A DNA stretch of 9,325 nt. It comes from RGIG4079 sp045637505 (GTDB taxonomy: Bacteria > Bacteroidota > Bacteroidia > Bacteroidales > Muribaculaceae). The notes beneath the pieces are model-generated. The model made no database searches. It was not told where the DNA came from and saw nothing but the letters and a program-made list of their open reading frames with translations. Shown piece after piece: positions 1-6,581 of the stretch (its first letter is position 1; the number at the start of each line of letters is the position of its first letter). The stretch spans positions 1-9,325 of the forward strand of contig JAZTZO010000026.1 in NCBI GenBank assembly GCA_045637505.1. The letters run 5' to 3'. A program made the position numbers and the translations under genes.

Positions 1-17
1 TATAATTAAAATAAGAG

Positions 18-45
18 TGTAATACGGAGCTAGCTCCGTATTACA
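18..45 (-). terminator. 28-bp perfect palindrome, terminator or IS tip
   Basis: Positions 18-31 and 32-45 are exact reverse complements with no spacer (each arm TGTAATACGGAGCT). The palindrome lies 6 bp past the orfB stop codon. Read on the minus strand it would fold into a very stable hairpin followed by CTCTTATTTT, so it could terminate the transposase transcript. It also coincides with the proposed outer tip of the insertion sequence. Which role applies cannot be settled from this window. Confidence 0.5.
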
Positions 46-51
46 GTTCAA

Positions 52-903
52 CTATTCAAAATTAGATATATTTTGCGAAAAGAAATAATTTTTCCATAAT
101 TTTTTTCCTTGTGCTGCGTCAGAATGAACCTGCTCAGGAGTGAAGTTTCCAATGCTCAAATGTATGCGGTAATTGTTATAAATATCAATAACATTCGCTA
201 CCTGGGATTTAATATTCTGTATAGTCAAATTCCTATATTTAAGGAACTCATTTTTGATAATTCCATTAATCCTTTCGGCAACAGCATTATCTTTAGGGTC
301 AGAGTTTTCAGTCATACTCGGCAAAATATCATGTTTTTTTAAGAGAGCTATATACTTATATGACGCATATTGGCAGCCTCTGTCTGAATGATGTATTAAA
401 AACTTATCATCTTTTCGTTGCTTCAGAGCCATTCTTAATGCGGCAATTGCATTGTCCGTACCCAGATTGTCAGACAAACACCAGCCGACGATTTTGCGGG
501 AATATAGATCGGTTATCAAAAATAGATAATAATCAGTATCCAAATATTGGATATAAGTTATGTCACTAACCCATACCTCATTCGGTCGCATAGGCACAAC
601 ATCTTTGATCGCATTTTTATATACTCTCATATTATGATTAGAGTATGTTGTCCGTTTCTTGTATCTACGTTTTCGTATCAACATTCCTTCATCTCGTAAA
701 ATATTAAACAATTCATCTCGCCCTACCTTTAGACGAAATTCTGTTGCCAAGTATTCCTTTAGTTTACGAACACCGCATGCCGGCATTTTCTTTCGAACTT
801 GTTTTACTGCCGATAATATGGTATAAACCTCTATTGATTTACAATCAGCGCGTTTGATACGCTTATAATACGCCTGCTTTGTATAGCCAAACAGACCACA
901 CAA
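52..903 (-). CDS. IS3-family transposase OrfB (DDE integrase domain)
   Basis: This is the catalytic half of the IS3 transposase, which cuts and joins the element's ends. Counting from the TTG at 901-903 (283 residues), the catalytic triad is D114 (in WVSDITYI), D174 (in HHSDRGCQY) and E210 (in DNAVAERINGIIKNE). There are 35 residues between the last two, the hallmark DD(35)E spacing of the rve integrase fold. An HTH_21-type segment precedes it (about residues 25-85). TTG is probably not the real start. The same frame stays open upstream and reads IWSQTVERLHDNYPTIKIEE before CGLFGY. It joins OrfA at the slippery site at 963-969, giving a predicted OrfAB fusion of about 412 residues. The reading frame is intact, with all catalytic residues present. 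Confidence 0.95.
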   Translation of the reverse strand: MCGLFGYTKQAYYKRIKRADCKSIEVYTILSAVKQVRKKMPACGVRKLKEYLATEFRLKVGRDELFNILRDEGMLIRKRRYKKRTTYSNHNMRVYKNAIKDVVPMRPNEVWVSDITYIQYLDTDYYLFLITDLYSRKIVGWCLSDNLGTDNAIAALRMALKQRKDDKFLIHHSDRGCQYASYKYIALLKKHDILPSMTENSDPKDNAVAERINGIIKNEFLKYRNLTIQNIKSQVANVIDIYNNYRIHLSIGNFTPEQVHSDAAQGKKLWKNYFFSQNISNFE

Positions 904-944
904 TTCCTCTATTTTTATTGTTGGATAATTGTCATGGAGGCGTT

Positions 945-1289
945 CTACTGTTTGGCTCCAGATTTTTTTCTTGGATCAAGCCCTGTCTGTTCTTGTATGA
1001 TGTCAAGCATAATATCTTGAGCTTCTATTTTAAGTTTCAGACGTGCTATCTCTTTTTCCAATTCTGCAATACGATGTGCTTCTATCGTTTTGGGAGTCGG
1101 TGGTTGTTGTTTTTTCATTTGCGATAAATTTGATGTGCCTGCAAATTTAGCAATCCATTTTGATAAAGTGCAATGTCCTTTTAAATAATATTTTCTACTG
1201 ATTGCTTCTTTACTTTTGCCAGACGAATAATATTCATTGACTATTGCAATTTTTTCTTCGTCCGTGTAACGGTTTACTGTTTTATTCAT
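945..1289 (-). CDS. IS3-family transposase OrfA (helix-turn-helix)
   Basis: This 114-residue protein binds the ends of the element. Residues about 8-55 (YTDEEKIAIVNEYYSSGKS, then a KYYLKGHCTLSKWIAKF segment) form the HTH_Tnp_1 helix-turn-helix typical of IS3/IS911 OrfA. Residues about 70-105 (AHRIAELEKEIARLKLKIEA) are a heptad leucine zipper used for multimerisation. The ATG at 1287-1289 is the only sensible start and lies about 50 bp inside the proposed IS tip. The C-terminal codons read AGA AAA AAA TCT and contain the frameshift heptamer. Without a frameshift translation stops five codons later, giving the regulatory short form. Confidence 0.93.
   Translation of the reverse strand: MNKTVNRYTDEEKIAIVNEYYSSGKSKEAISRKYYLKGHCTLSKWIAKFAGTSNLSQMKKQQPPTPKTIEAHRIAELEKEIARLKLKIEAQDIMLDIIQEQTGLDPRKKSGAKQ
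963..969 (-). other. Programmed -1 frameshift site (A AAA AAA)
   Basis: Seven consecutive A residues on the minus strand sit in phase as A AAA AAA relative to the orfA frame (AGA AAA AAA TCT). This is the canonical slippery heptamer of IS3 elements. Slipping back one base converts KK-SGAKQ-stop into KK-IWSQTVERLHDNYPT and on into OrfB. A 5-bp stem (TGGAG at 956-960 pairing with CTCCA at 935-939, minus strand) begins only 2 nt after the heptamer. That is closer than the usual 5-9 nt, so it is a weak candidate stimulator. Confidence 0.85.
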
Positions 1290-1362
1290 AATCCTAAATT
1301 TTGTTTAATTTCCAGTAAACCTATATTAGGACTAGACATTATCGCCAGATAAAAACATCATT

Positions 1363-1392
1363 AGTGGGGGGGCCAAATAGCATCCCCCCACT
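1363..1392 (-). terminator. Probable terminator of the lipoprotein gene
   Basis: A 9-bp perfect stem (AGTGGGGGG at 1363-1371 with CCCCCCACT at 1384-1392) encloses a 12-nt loop. It lies 23 bp after the stop codon of the minus-strand lipoprotein gene. On the minus strand the hairpin is followed by AATGATG and then TTTTT, so the T run is displaced by 7 nt. The GC-rich stem makes termination likely although the signal is not textbook. It lies just outside the proposed end of the insertion sequence. Confidence 0.55.
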
Positions 1393-1415
1393 TTACTTTT
1401 GCCTTTTATAATCGA

Positions 1416-3158
1416 CTACTCAACACGATCAAACGTCAATAATAAAGACGATGTGTTATCATATAAGACTAATGTTGTACCCGTCAATTCTCGTATTGTG
1501 AAGTTCTCAACATCGCCCCAATCTGTTGTCGTAAAAATGAGTTCATCCCCAATGATTGTCCATGAAAAAGTTCCATCAACATGAGTTTCATCTAATTCAA
1601 TTATATATCCTGTGCCATCTGCATCAAACACCCATATTTCATCTTCGTAATCATATGTCCTCCAACTCCCAACTATGGATTTAGAAACCATTTCACATTT
1701 TATAAACAGATTTCCCCATTTAACATATGTCCAAATTGAACTTTTTTTAGACCCATTCTTAAAGTCATACTGGATGGCCGTCATGCCATCCTTCTTTTCA
1801 TTTTTGTACTCAATTGGCTCGGATATTTCAAGCCTCTTCTTCCCTTCGTAATGAGCAAATCCTATATTCTGCTTCCACAATAAATTGCGCTCTACTTCCG
1901 TATATGCAGAAATAGTTTTATTATTAATATCAACTTCTCCTTTTTTAAATGCAGGTAACACATACAGATCCGTGCTCTTAATAGGAAATTCAAATGGGAC
2001 CTCCGCCTTTGAATCAAGTTTTTTGAATAATTTAGCACTAGCACCTAGAACAACATCGAATTTAGTATTACGACTCAATTTTGCATCCTTTAATTGACTA
2101 TAAAATACACTTTCATCATCCTGAAGTCTAGACGGATCAACAGAAACCACACCAGAAAGACTCGCCCCAACAGTTGCTTTTGAATAGATTTTTAAGTTTT
2201 TATTACCATACAATCGAAATTCTAAAGCTAATCCAATCCCAACTCCAACAGCTCCATTTACACATATCTCGGGGAACGGATTTATATCACTAAATTGATT
2301 GTTTACAGACCGTGAAAAAGACCAAAGGCCATGATTATACTCTGCTCTATTTACACAGCTACTAGAACCGTCTAAATCAAATTTAACATCAATATCCCCA
2401 TTACATTCAGGTTTCCAATACGGTTGCAGAATAGGCACTAAAATAATCGGGCCGGCAACAATCCTCCCCAAAGAGATTCCTTTACCTAAATATATGGTTG
2501 TATCTACACCTGTTTTAAATTTAGCTTCTAACCATGCATTATAATCGCTGTCAAAACTAGTTTGAATGTACGCATTGTTTAGATTATCCTGTTCATTAAT
2601 TTTAAAATCATAGTCAACTCGAATACGATTTTTCATATCCAGATTACCCGATACACTTCCTGATGAAGATTCATATTCTAATGTATATTTATAATCAAAT
2701 ACCGCACGAGAATTAATCACAGCCTCATCCGGTTCCAAATAACAAGCGCCTCTTGCATCTAAATAGTCAAAAACTTCATCCAATGCGACCGGCTCCGTAA
2801 TTATTGATATTTTATCTTCGCACTTCACATCAAATACTCTTCCAAGAAAACCATTTGGACAATTAGCATTCTCACCTGAGATTAGAATAATCTCTCCTTT
2901 TTGGGGCAAATCATTGACAGATATTCTACTACTAAAAACCAATTTATTTCCAACTACATTTTCGATCTGCGAGATTTGGGCATCACCTAATTCTACCACA
3001 CCATCAGCTAACCTATACTCGCTGTAAGTTGGCGGTAATGGCGGCTCCGGATCAAAGTGTGGCACATCATCGCTACAGCTAGATGTTATGATTAGAGCTA
3101 AGATAGCTATCATTTTAATTGCACATTTCATTGATTTTTCCATCTTCCTTTCAAACAT
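1416..3158 (-). CDS. Probable surface lipoprotein with lipocalin-like C-terminal domain
   Basis: This 580-residue protein is of unknown function. The N-terminus is a type II signal peptide: basic residues, a hydrophobic core (MIAILALIIT), then SSC with the lipidated cysteine at residue 28. The next residues, SDD, resemble the acidic export signal that sends Bacteroidetes lipoproteins to the cell surface. A Pro-rich linker follows (FDPEPPLPPTY, about 34-44). Residues about 45-490 are rich in beta strands and I do not recognise them. Residues about 492-580 (IVGSWRTYDYEDEIWVFDADG onward, GTFSWTIIGDELIFTT) look like the small lipocalin-like fold common in Bacteroidales lipoproteins (GxW plus short beta strands). 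The start is taken at 3158; in-frame ATGs at residues 6 and 10 would also leave a workable signal peptide. A candidate promoter lies about 150 bp upstream. Confidence 0.85.
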   Translation of the reverse strand: MFERKMEKSMKCAIKMIAILALIITSSCSDDVPHFDPEPPLPPTYSEYRLADGVVELGDAQISQIENVVGNKLVFSSRISVNDLPQKGEIILISGENANCPNGFLGRVFDVKCEDKISIITEPVALDEVFDYLDARGACYLEPDEAVINSRAVFDYKYTLEYESSSGSVSGNLDMKNRIRVDYDFKINEQDNLNNAYIQTSFDSDYNAWLEAKFKTGVDTTIYLGKGISLGRIVAGPIILVPILQPYWKPECNGDIDVKFDLDGSSSCVNRAEYNHGLWSFSRSVNNQFSDINPFPEICVNGAVGVGIGLALEFRLYGNKNLKIYSKATVGASLSGVVSVDPSRLQDDESVFYSQLKDAKLSRNTKFDVVLGASAKLFKKLDSKAEVPFEFPIKSTDLYVLPAFKKGEVDINNKTISAYTEVERNLLWKQNIGFAHYEGKKRLEISEPIEYKNEKKDGMTAIQYDFKNGSKKSSIWTYVKWGNLFIKCEMVSKSIVGSWRTYDYEDEIWVFDADGTGYIIELDETHVDGTFSWTIIGDELIFTTTDWGDVENFTIRELTGTTLVLYDNTSSLLLTFDRVE

Positions 3159-3306
3159 AAAAACTATTAATCAGAATTATTTATCTCCTTAAACTCTTCA
3201 ATCACAGCGATTGAAAAAAATCCTTTTCACATCGTTGCAAAAATTCTCAAAATCGGATTCGTATAATCTTCTAAATGTAATATTCGGCATAAAAAGTTAT
3301 TTTTAG

Positions 3307-3314
3307 CAAAGTTA
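3307..3314 (-). promoter_or_regulatory. Promoter -7 element of the lipoprotein gene
   Basis: The minus strand reads TAACTTTG, a perfect match to the Bacteroides -7 consensus TAnnTTTG. It is embedded in TTTGTAACTTTGC, the same 13-bp string seen at the rplS promoter. No clear TTTG is found at the expected -33 distance, so the assignment rests on the -7 element and its position. Confidence 0.55.
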
Positions 3315-3488
3315 CAAAAAAACTTCCATATCGTTGATACGGAAAATGCAGACATCACGCACTTGTCGTATTTGGCGACTTGTTAGTAGTTTCATTCTAC
3401 GCACACCCTTGTAGAAATCATATCTCAAGAGTATGCAGTTATTCCAGTGCTGTATTTGGCCGTCTTTCGTCCAATCGCCACAAACTAA
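3312..3488 (-). pseudogene. Possible gene relic (58-codon open frame)
   Basis: The minus strand is open for 58 codons between a TGA at 3489-3491 and a TAA at 3312-3314. It reads for example WTKDGQIQHWNNCILLRYD, then YKGVRRMKLLTSRQIRQVRD, then FRINDMEVFL. There is no ATG until residue 33 of the frame, so any intact product would be only about 26 residues. The stop codon falls within the promoter -7 element of the next gene. Composition looks coding-like compared with the AT-rich flanks, and the other strand is also open over part of it. I recognise no family. It may be the 3' end of a lost gene or chance. Confidence 0.2.
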
Positions 3489-3541
3489 TCAATTATTGAA
3501 TTGCCTATACAAGTCATGAGTATCCTTTTTTAAGTCCGACA

Positions 3542-3565
3542 ATTATGATATTATGATATTATAAT
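3542..3565. repeat. AT-rich 8-bp tandem repeat, three units
   Basis: Two identical units ATTATGAT are followed by a third, ATTATAAT, differing at one position. The repeat lies just beyond the palindromic terminator of the M16 peptidase gene. It may be low-complexity sequence; no function is assigned. Confidence 0.5.
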
Positions 3566-3570
3566 ATACA

Positions 3571-3604
3571 AAAAAGCCCCGCAGAAATTTCTGCGGGGCT
3601 TTTT
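3571..3604 (-). terminator. Bidirectional intrinsic terminator after the M16 peptidase gene
   Basis: Positions 3571-3587 and 3588-3604 are exact reverse complements: a run of A, then GCCCCGCAGAAA, and its mirror ending in a T run. The GC-rich stem with flanking A and T runs is a textbook Rho-independent terminator. It begins 22 bp after the peptidase stop codon, and on the minus strand the T run is six bases. The symmetry means it could also stop transcription arriving from the other side. Confidence 0.93.
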
Positions 3605-3626
3605 ATCAATATGTTATTTCAAATTA

Positions 3627-6443
3627 TTATTCAGCAGGGTCGAGGATTACTACGCGGTAGTTGCCTTGTTTGTTGAAATCTTTCATGAATTTTTCAACAT
3701 CAGCTACTGTGATTGATTTGATTGTTTCAACTGAGCCATTGAATGTATCAACTCCATTGAGTTGTGCTCCTACAAGACCGCTCAACCAGCTACCGTTCTT
3801 TTCTTTTGCTTCGATAGCACTCTTTATCATGAATTCTTTTACTTTATTGAATTCTTCTTCGTTGATATTAGATTCCATATCAACAAATTCATTTTTAATC
3901 ATGCCAAGAACTTTTTCTTTCAATTCAGGTTTCATTGGGAAACTTGTTTGAATAATAACTGGCTCGTTTGAAATACGGCTCATTGCTCCACGTGCTCCGA
4001 TTGAGTAAACTGCTCCCTCTTTTTCACGAATAGTAGAGATGAAACGTGCGCTGAGGATTTGACCAGCGATAGAAGCCAATGCTTGGTTCTTGTCGGTATA
4101 TTCCATATCGGCAAATGAGATGATAGCGGCAGTTGTTTGAGGAGTTTCCATCTTGTAGGTAAACTCATCGGTTTTAGTACCTCTACCAATATTGAGCGAC
4201 TTATTGATTTCAACTTTTTTAGTCACTTTTTTAGCATCACCTGGGAGTGAAGCGATATATTGCTCAACAAGAGGTTTCAATGCTTCTACGTCAACATTTC
4301 CCACGAATACGAATGTATAATCAGCCGCATTTTCAGTCATTTGTTTTGCAATGCCAAGCATTTTTTCACGATTAGCGTTCTTAATAATATCAACCGAAAG
4401 CATTTGGTTGCGAGGGTTTGAATACAACGCCTTTGTTAAGTTTTTATTAAATTGGAATTCAGGAGCTGCTTCTTGATTTTGTAGCACACCTGCATACATA
4501 TTTTGCATTGCAACATACTCATCTTCAGTGATATTGAAGGCAGTAAACATCATATATGTCAATTCCATCAACGAATTCAAATCTTTAGGAGTTGTGTTAC
4601 CAGTAATTTGACGAGTATAATCAGAGTACGACAAGCGAAGTGAAACTTGTTTACCAGCAAGATATTTTTGAAGGTCAGTATTAGTATAGTTACCAAGACC
4701 ATATTGGTTGAATGCGATTGAAGCAACAATCAACTCGTTTGCGAGTTCGTCGCCAATCACACTTGTACCACCTTTTGCTACAGCAGTCATCAAGATTTCA
4801 TCTTCTTTGAATTTTGTAGGTTTGATGATGACTTTAGCACCATTAGAAAGAGTCCATTCGGTAGTTCCCCAAGTTGCATTTTGAGATTCTTTCACCACTT
4901 TACCAGCAGCAGGGAGATTAGTGATAAGAGGTTCACTCTTTACATTATCAACATATGCTTCGATAGTTTCGGCATCAACCGCTGCAATTACTTGCGCAAG
5001 TTCGGCTTTGGTAGGCAATGCCACACCCTCTTTTTCGGGGAATAAAGCAAGAAGCACGCGGTTATCGGGAGTGATATATTGAGTAAAAATTTGGTTGATA
5101 CCTTCAACAGGAATTTGATTAACAACCATATTCATTGTTTGATATTCCCATTCGATGCCAGGGATAGGCTCGTTTTCAGTAAAGTGAGCGGCATATTCAC
5201 GAGCATAAGCACCCGATTCACGGCTTGCGCGGTTTTTGTAAGCCTTTTCAAGACGAGAGATATATTCGGCGCGTGCGCGAGCATATTCTGTTGCAGTGAA
5301 ACCACCACGTTGAGCACGAAGCACTTCGCGATAAAGAGCTTCTACTACAGGTTTGATATCAGTATCTTTTGCCACTGCACTCACGCTAAACGCATCTTTT
5401 GTGCTTGCTATAAAGAATTCGCCATCGCTTACACCTGCAGCTGCAAAAGGAGCATCAGGTTTGCTTGATATGTCTTCAAGACGAGTGTTGAGCATGCTTG
5501 TAATCATGTGGCTCACATAATCCATCAACATGTAAGAAACATCGCCCTTCATTTCTTTAGGCATTGCATCACGCTTAAACATCAATTGCACTTGTGTGCT
5601 TGATTGTTCTTTATCTTGACCGATAGCGTAGATTGTGCCTGGAGTGTCTTCAACAGGATAATAGATGCGTTCTTTAGCATCGGCTGGCATTTCGATGTGA
5701 GAGAACATCTCTTTAATTTTAGCCTCAATGCGATCAACATCGATATCACCTACTACGATAATACCTTGTTGGTCGGGACGATACCATGTGTGGTAGTAGT
5801 CGCGAAGGGCTTTATAGGGGAAGTTATCGATAACATCGATTGTACCGATAGGAAGACGCTCGCCATAACGATTGCCTGGATACATTACAGGGAGAAGTTT
5901 TTCAAGAATACGCATTTGTCCCACCATTGAACGACGCCATTCTTGATGAATTACGCCACGTTCTTTATCGATTTCTTCATCTTCGAGAAGCAAGTCACAA
6001 GCCCAGTCGTGAAGAATCAAAAGACAAGAGTCTTGCACTGCAACATCGGCAGTAGGCACATTTGAAATGTTATAAACTGTTTCGTCGATAGAGGTGTAAG
6101 CATTGAGGTTTTGACCAAATTTCACACCTTTAGTTTCCAACCAGCTTACCACTTGGTTGCCAGGGAAATTTTTTGTTCCGTTAAAACACATGTGTTCAAG
6201 GAAGTGAGCAAGACCGCGTTGGTTGTCTTCTTCAAGAATTGAACCCACTTTTTGAGCAATAAAGAACTCGGCTTGGCCTTTTGGATATTCGTTGTGACGA
6301 ATGTAATAGGTCAACCCATTGGGAAGTTTACCTATACGCACTGTTGTATCAACAGGAATAGGCATTTGTTGAGCTATTGCCATAGCAGGGAACATGAGCA
6401 CACCTACCAATAGCATCAACATTGATTTTGCTAATTTTTTCAT
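3627..6443 (-). CDS. Secreted M16 family zinc metallopeptidase (insulinase/pitrilysin type)
   Basis: A 938-residue single-chain M16 peptidase, a clamshell protease that degrades peptides and small unfolded proteins. A cleavable signal peptide (KKLAKSMLMLLVGVLMFPAM, likely cut after AIA at residue 24) with no lipobox cysteine places it in the periplasm. The inverted zinc motif HFLEH is at H80-E83-H84, with E83 the catalytic base. The third ligand is E161 (in ERGVIHQEW), 77 residues after H84, the same spacing as in pitrilysin. Four homologous domains are expected. A first M16_C domain begins near residue 208 (LRDYYHTWYRPDQ, then VVGDIDV). The second half is degenerate for zinc binding, with VGNVDVE at 714-720 and R806/Y813 in REKEGAVYS, matching the paired substrate-contacting Arg and Tyr of insulysin. 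Full length with no damage. It lies downstream of nhaC on the same strand, 138 bp apart. Confidence 0.95.
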   Translation of the reverse strand: MKKLAKSMLMLLVGVLMFPAMAIAQQMPIPVDTTVRIGKLPNGLTYYIRHNEYPKGQAEFFIAQKVGSILEEDNQRGLAHFLEHMCFNGTKNFPGNQVVSWLETKGVKFGQNLNAYTSIDETVYNISNVPTADVAVQDSCLLILHDWACDLLLEDEEIDKERGVIHQEWRRSMVGQMRILEKLLPVMYPGNRYGERLPIGTIDVIDNFPYKALRDYYHTWYRPDQQGIIVVGDIDVDRIEAKIKEMFSHIEMPADAKERIYYPVEDTPGTIYAIGQDKEQSSTQVQLMFKRDAMPKEMKGDVSYMLMDYVSHMITSMLNTRLEDISSKPDAPFAAAGVSDGEFFIASTKDAFSVSAVAKDTDIKPVVEALYREVLRAQRGGFTATEYARARAEYISRLEKAYKNRASRESGAYAREYAAHFTENEPIPGIEWEYQTMNMVVNQIPVEGINQIFTQYITPDNRVLLALFPEKEGVALPTKAELAQVIAAVDAETIEAYVDNVKSEPLITNLPAAGKVVKESQNATWGTTEWTLSNGAKVIIKPTKFKEDEILMTAVAKGGTSVIGDELANELIVASIAFNQYGLGNYTNTDLQKYLAGKQVSLRLSYSDYTRQITGNTTPKDLNSLMELTYMMFTAFNITEDEYVAMQNMYAGVLQNQEAAPEFQFNKNLTKALYSNPRNQMLSVDIIKNANREKMLGIAKQMTENAADYTFVFVGNVDVEALKPLVEQYIASLPGDAKKVTKKVEINKSLNIGRGTKTDEFTYKMETPQTTAAIISFADMEYTDKNQALASIAGQILSARFISTIREKEGAVYSIGARGAMSRISNEPVIIQTSFPMKPELKEKVLGMIKNEFVDMESNINEEEFNKVKEFMIKSAIEAKEKNGSWLSGLVGAQLNGVDTFNGSVETIKSITVADVEKFMKDFNKQGNYRVVILDPAE

Positions 6444-6455
6444 CTTTACTTATAT

Positions 6456-6475
6456 TTAATTAATGTATTAATTAA
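6456..6475 (-). repeat. AT-only inverted repeat in the M16 gene leader
   Basis: TTAATTAA occurs twice (6456-6463 and 6468-6475) separated by TGTA. Each unit is itself a palindrome, so the pair is both a direct and an inverted repeat. If the -7 element above is used, it would form an 8-bp all-A/U stem near the 5' end of the mRNA, about 12 nt before the start codon. It could equally be a binding site or chance in AT-rich DNA. Confidence 0.45.
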
Positions 6476-6487
6476 CGTTTGAAATTA

Positions 6488-6495
6488 CAAAACTA
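6488..6495 (-). promoter_or_regulatory. Candidate -7 element for the M16 peptidase gene
   Basis: The minus strand reads TAGTTTTG, fitting TAnnTTTG. A start site near 6481 would give a leader of about 38 nt. No good TTTG lies 19-21 bp upstream, so this promoter is tentative and read-through from nhaC remains possible. Confidence 0.4.
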
Positions 6496-6581
6496 CATAA
6501 AATATGTAATAGATATGCACCTATTACAATATTTTACATTCTTTTAGACTCATTTTTATGTAAAAAGTTACACTTCGGCCG

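Larger units (their letters stand above)
18..1338 (-). mobile_element. IS3-family insertion sequence, about 1.3 kb
   Basis: Two overlapping frames on the minus strand encode the usual IS3 pair: a helix-turn-helix OrfA and a DDE integrase-type OrfB joined by a -1 frameshift site. The proposed ends are inferred. Read inward, the orfA-proximal tip (from 1338 on the minus strand) and the orfB-proximal tip (from 18 on the plus strand) both begin TGT, then contain a hairpin-like block, then TTACTG or TTACAG. Beyond this they match poorly. No 3-4 bp target duplication is visible: the left flank is taagag and the right flank ttatcg. The size fits the family (1.2-1.5 kb). Both frames are intact, so the element could be active. 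The element being IS3 family is secure; the exact boundaries are not. Confidence 0.75.
3159..3570. other. Intergenic region upstream of the lipoprotein gene
   Basis: About 410 bp with no convincing gene. It holds a minus-strand -7 element (3307-3314), a 7-bp hairpin TTCAATC-acagc-GATTGAA at 3197-3215 that would lie in the lipoprotein mRNA leader, a minus-strand open frame at 3312-3488 without a start codon near its beginning, and an AT-rich 8-bp tandem repeat at 3542-3565. If transcription starts near 3300 the lipoprotein mRNA has a leader of about 140 nt, long for this group. Confidence 0.6.

Noticed and set aside
5079..5468. 129-codon open frame on the plus strand opposite the M16 peptidase gene
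   Set aside because: It lies wholly antisense to a well-conserved coding sequence and its translation resembles no protein family; an antisense shadow.
6559..6572. Small inverted repeat TGTAA-AAAG-TTACA downstream of nhaC as a terminator
   Set aside because: Only five A/T-rich base pairs and no clear T run; too weak to call, so read-through from nhaC into the peptidase gene cannot be excluded.
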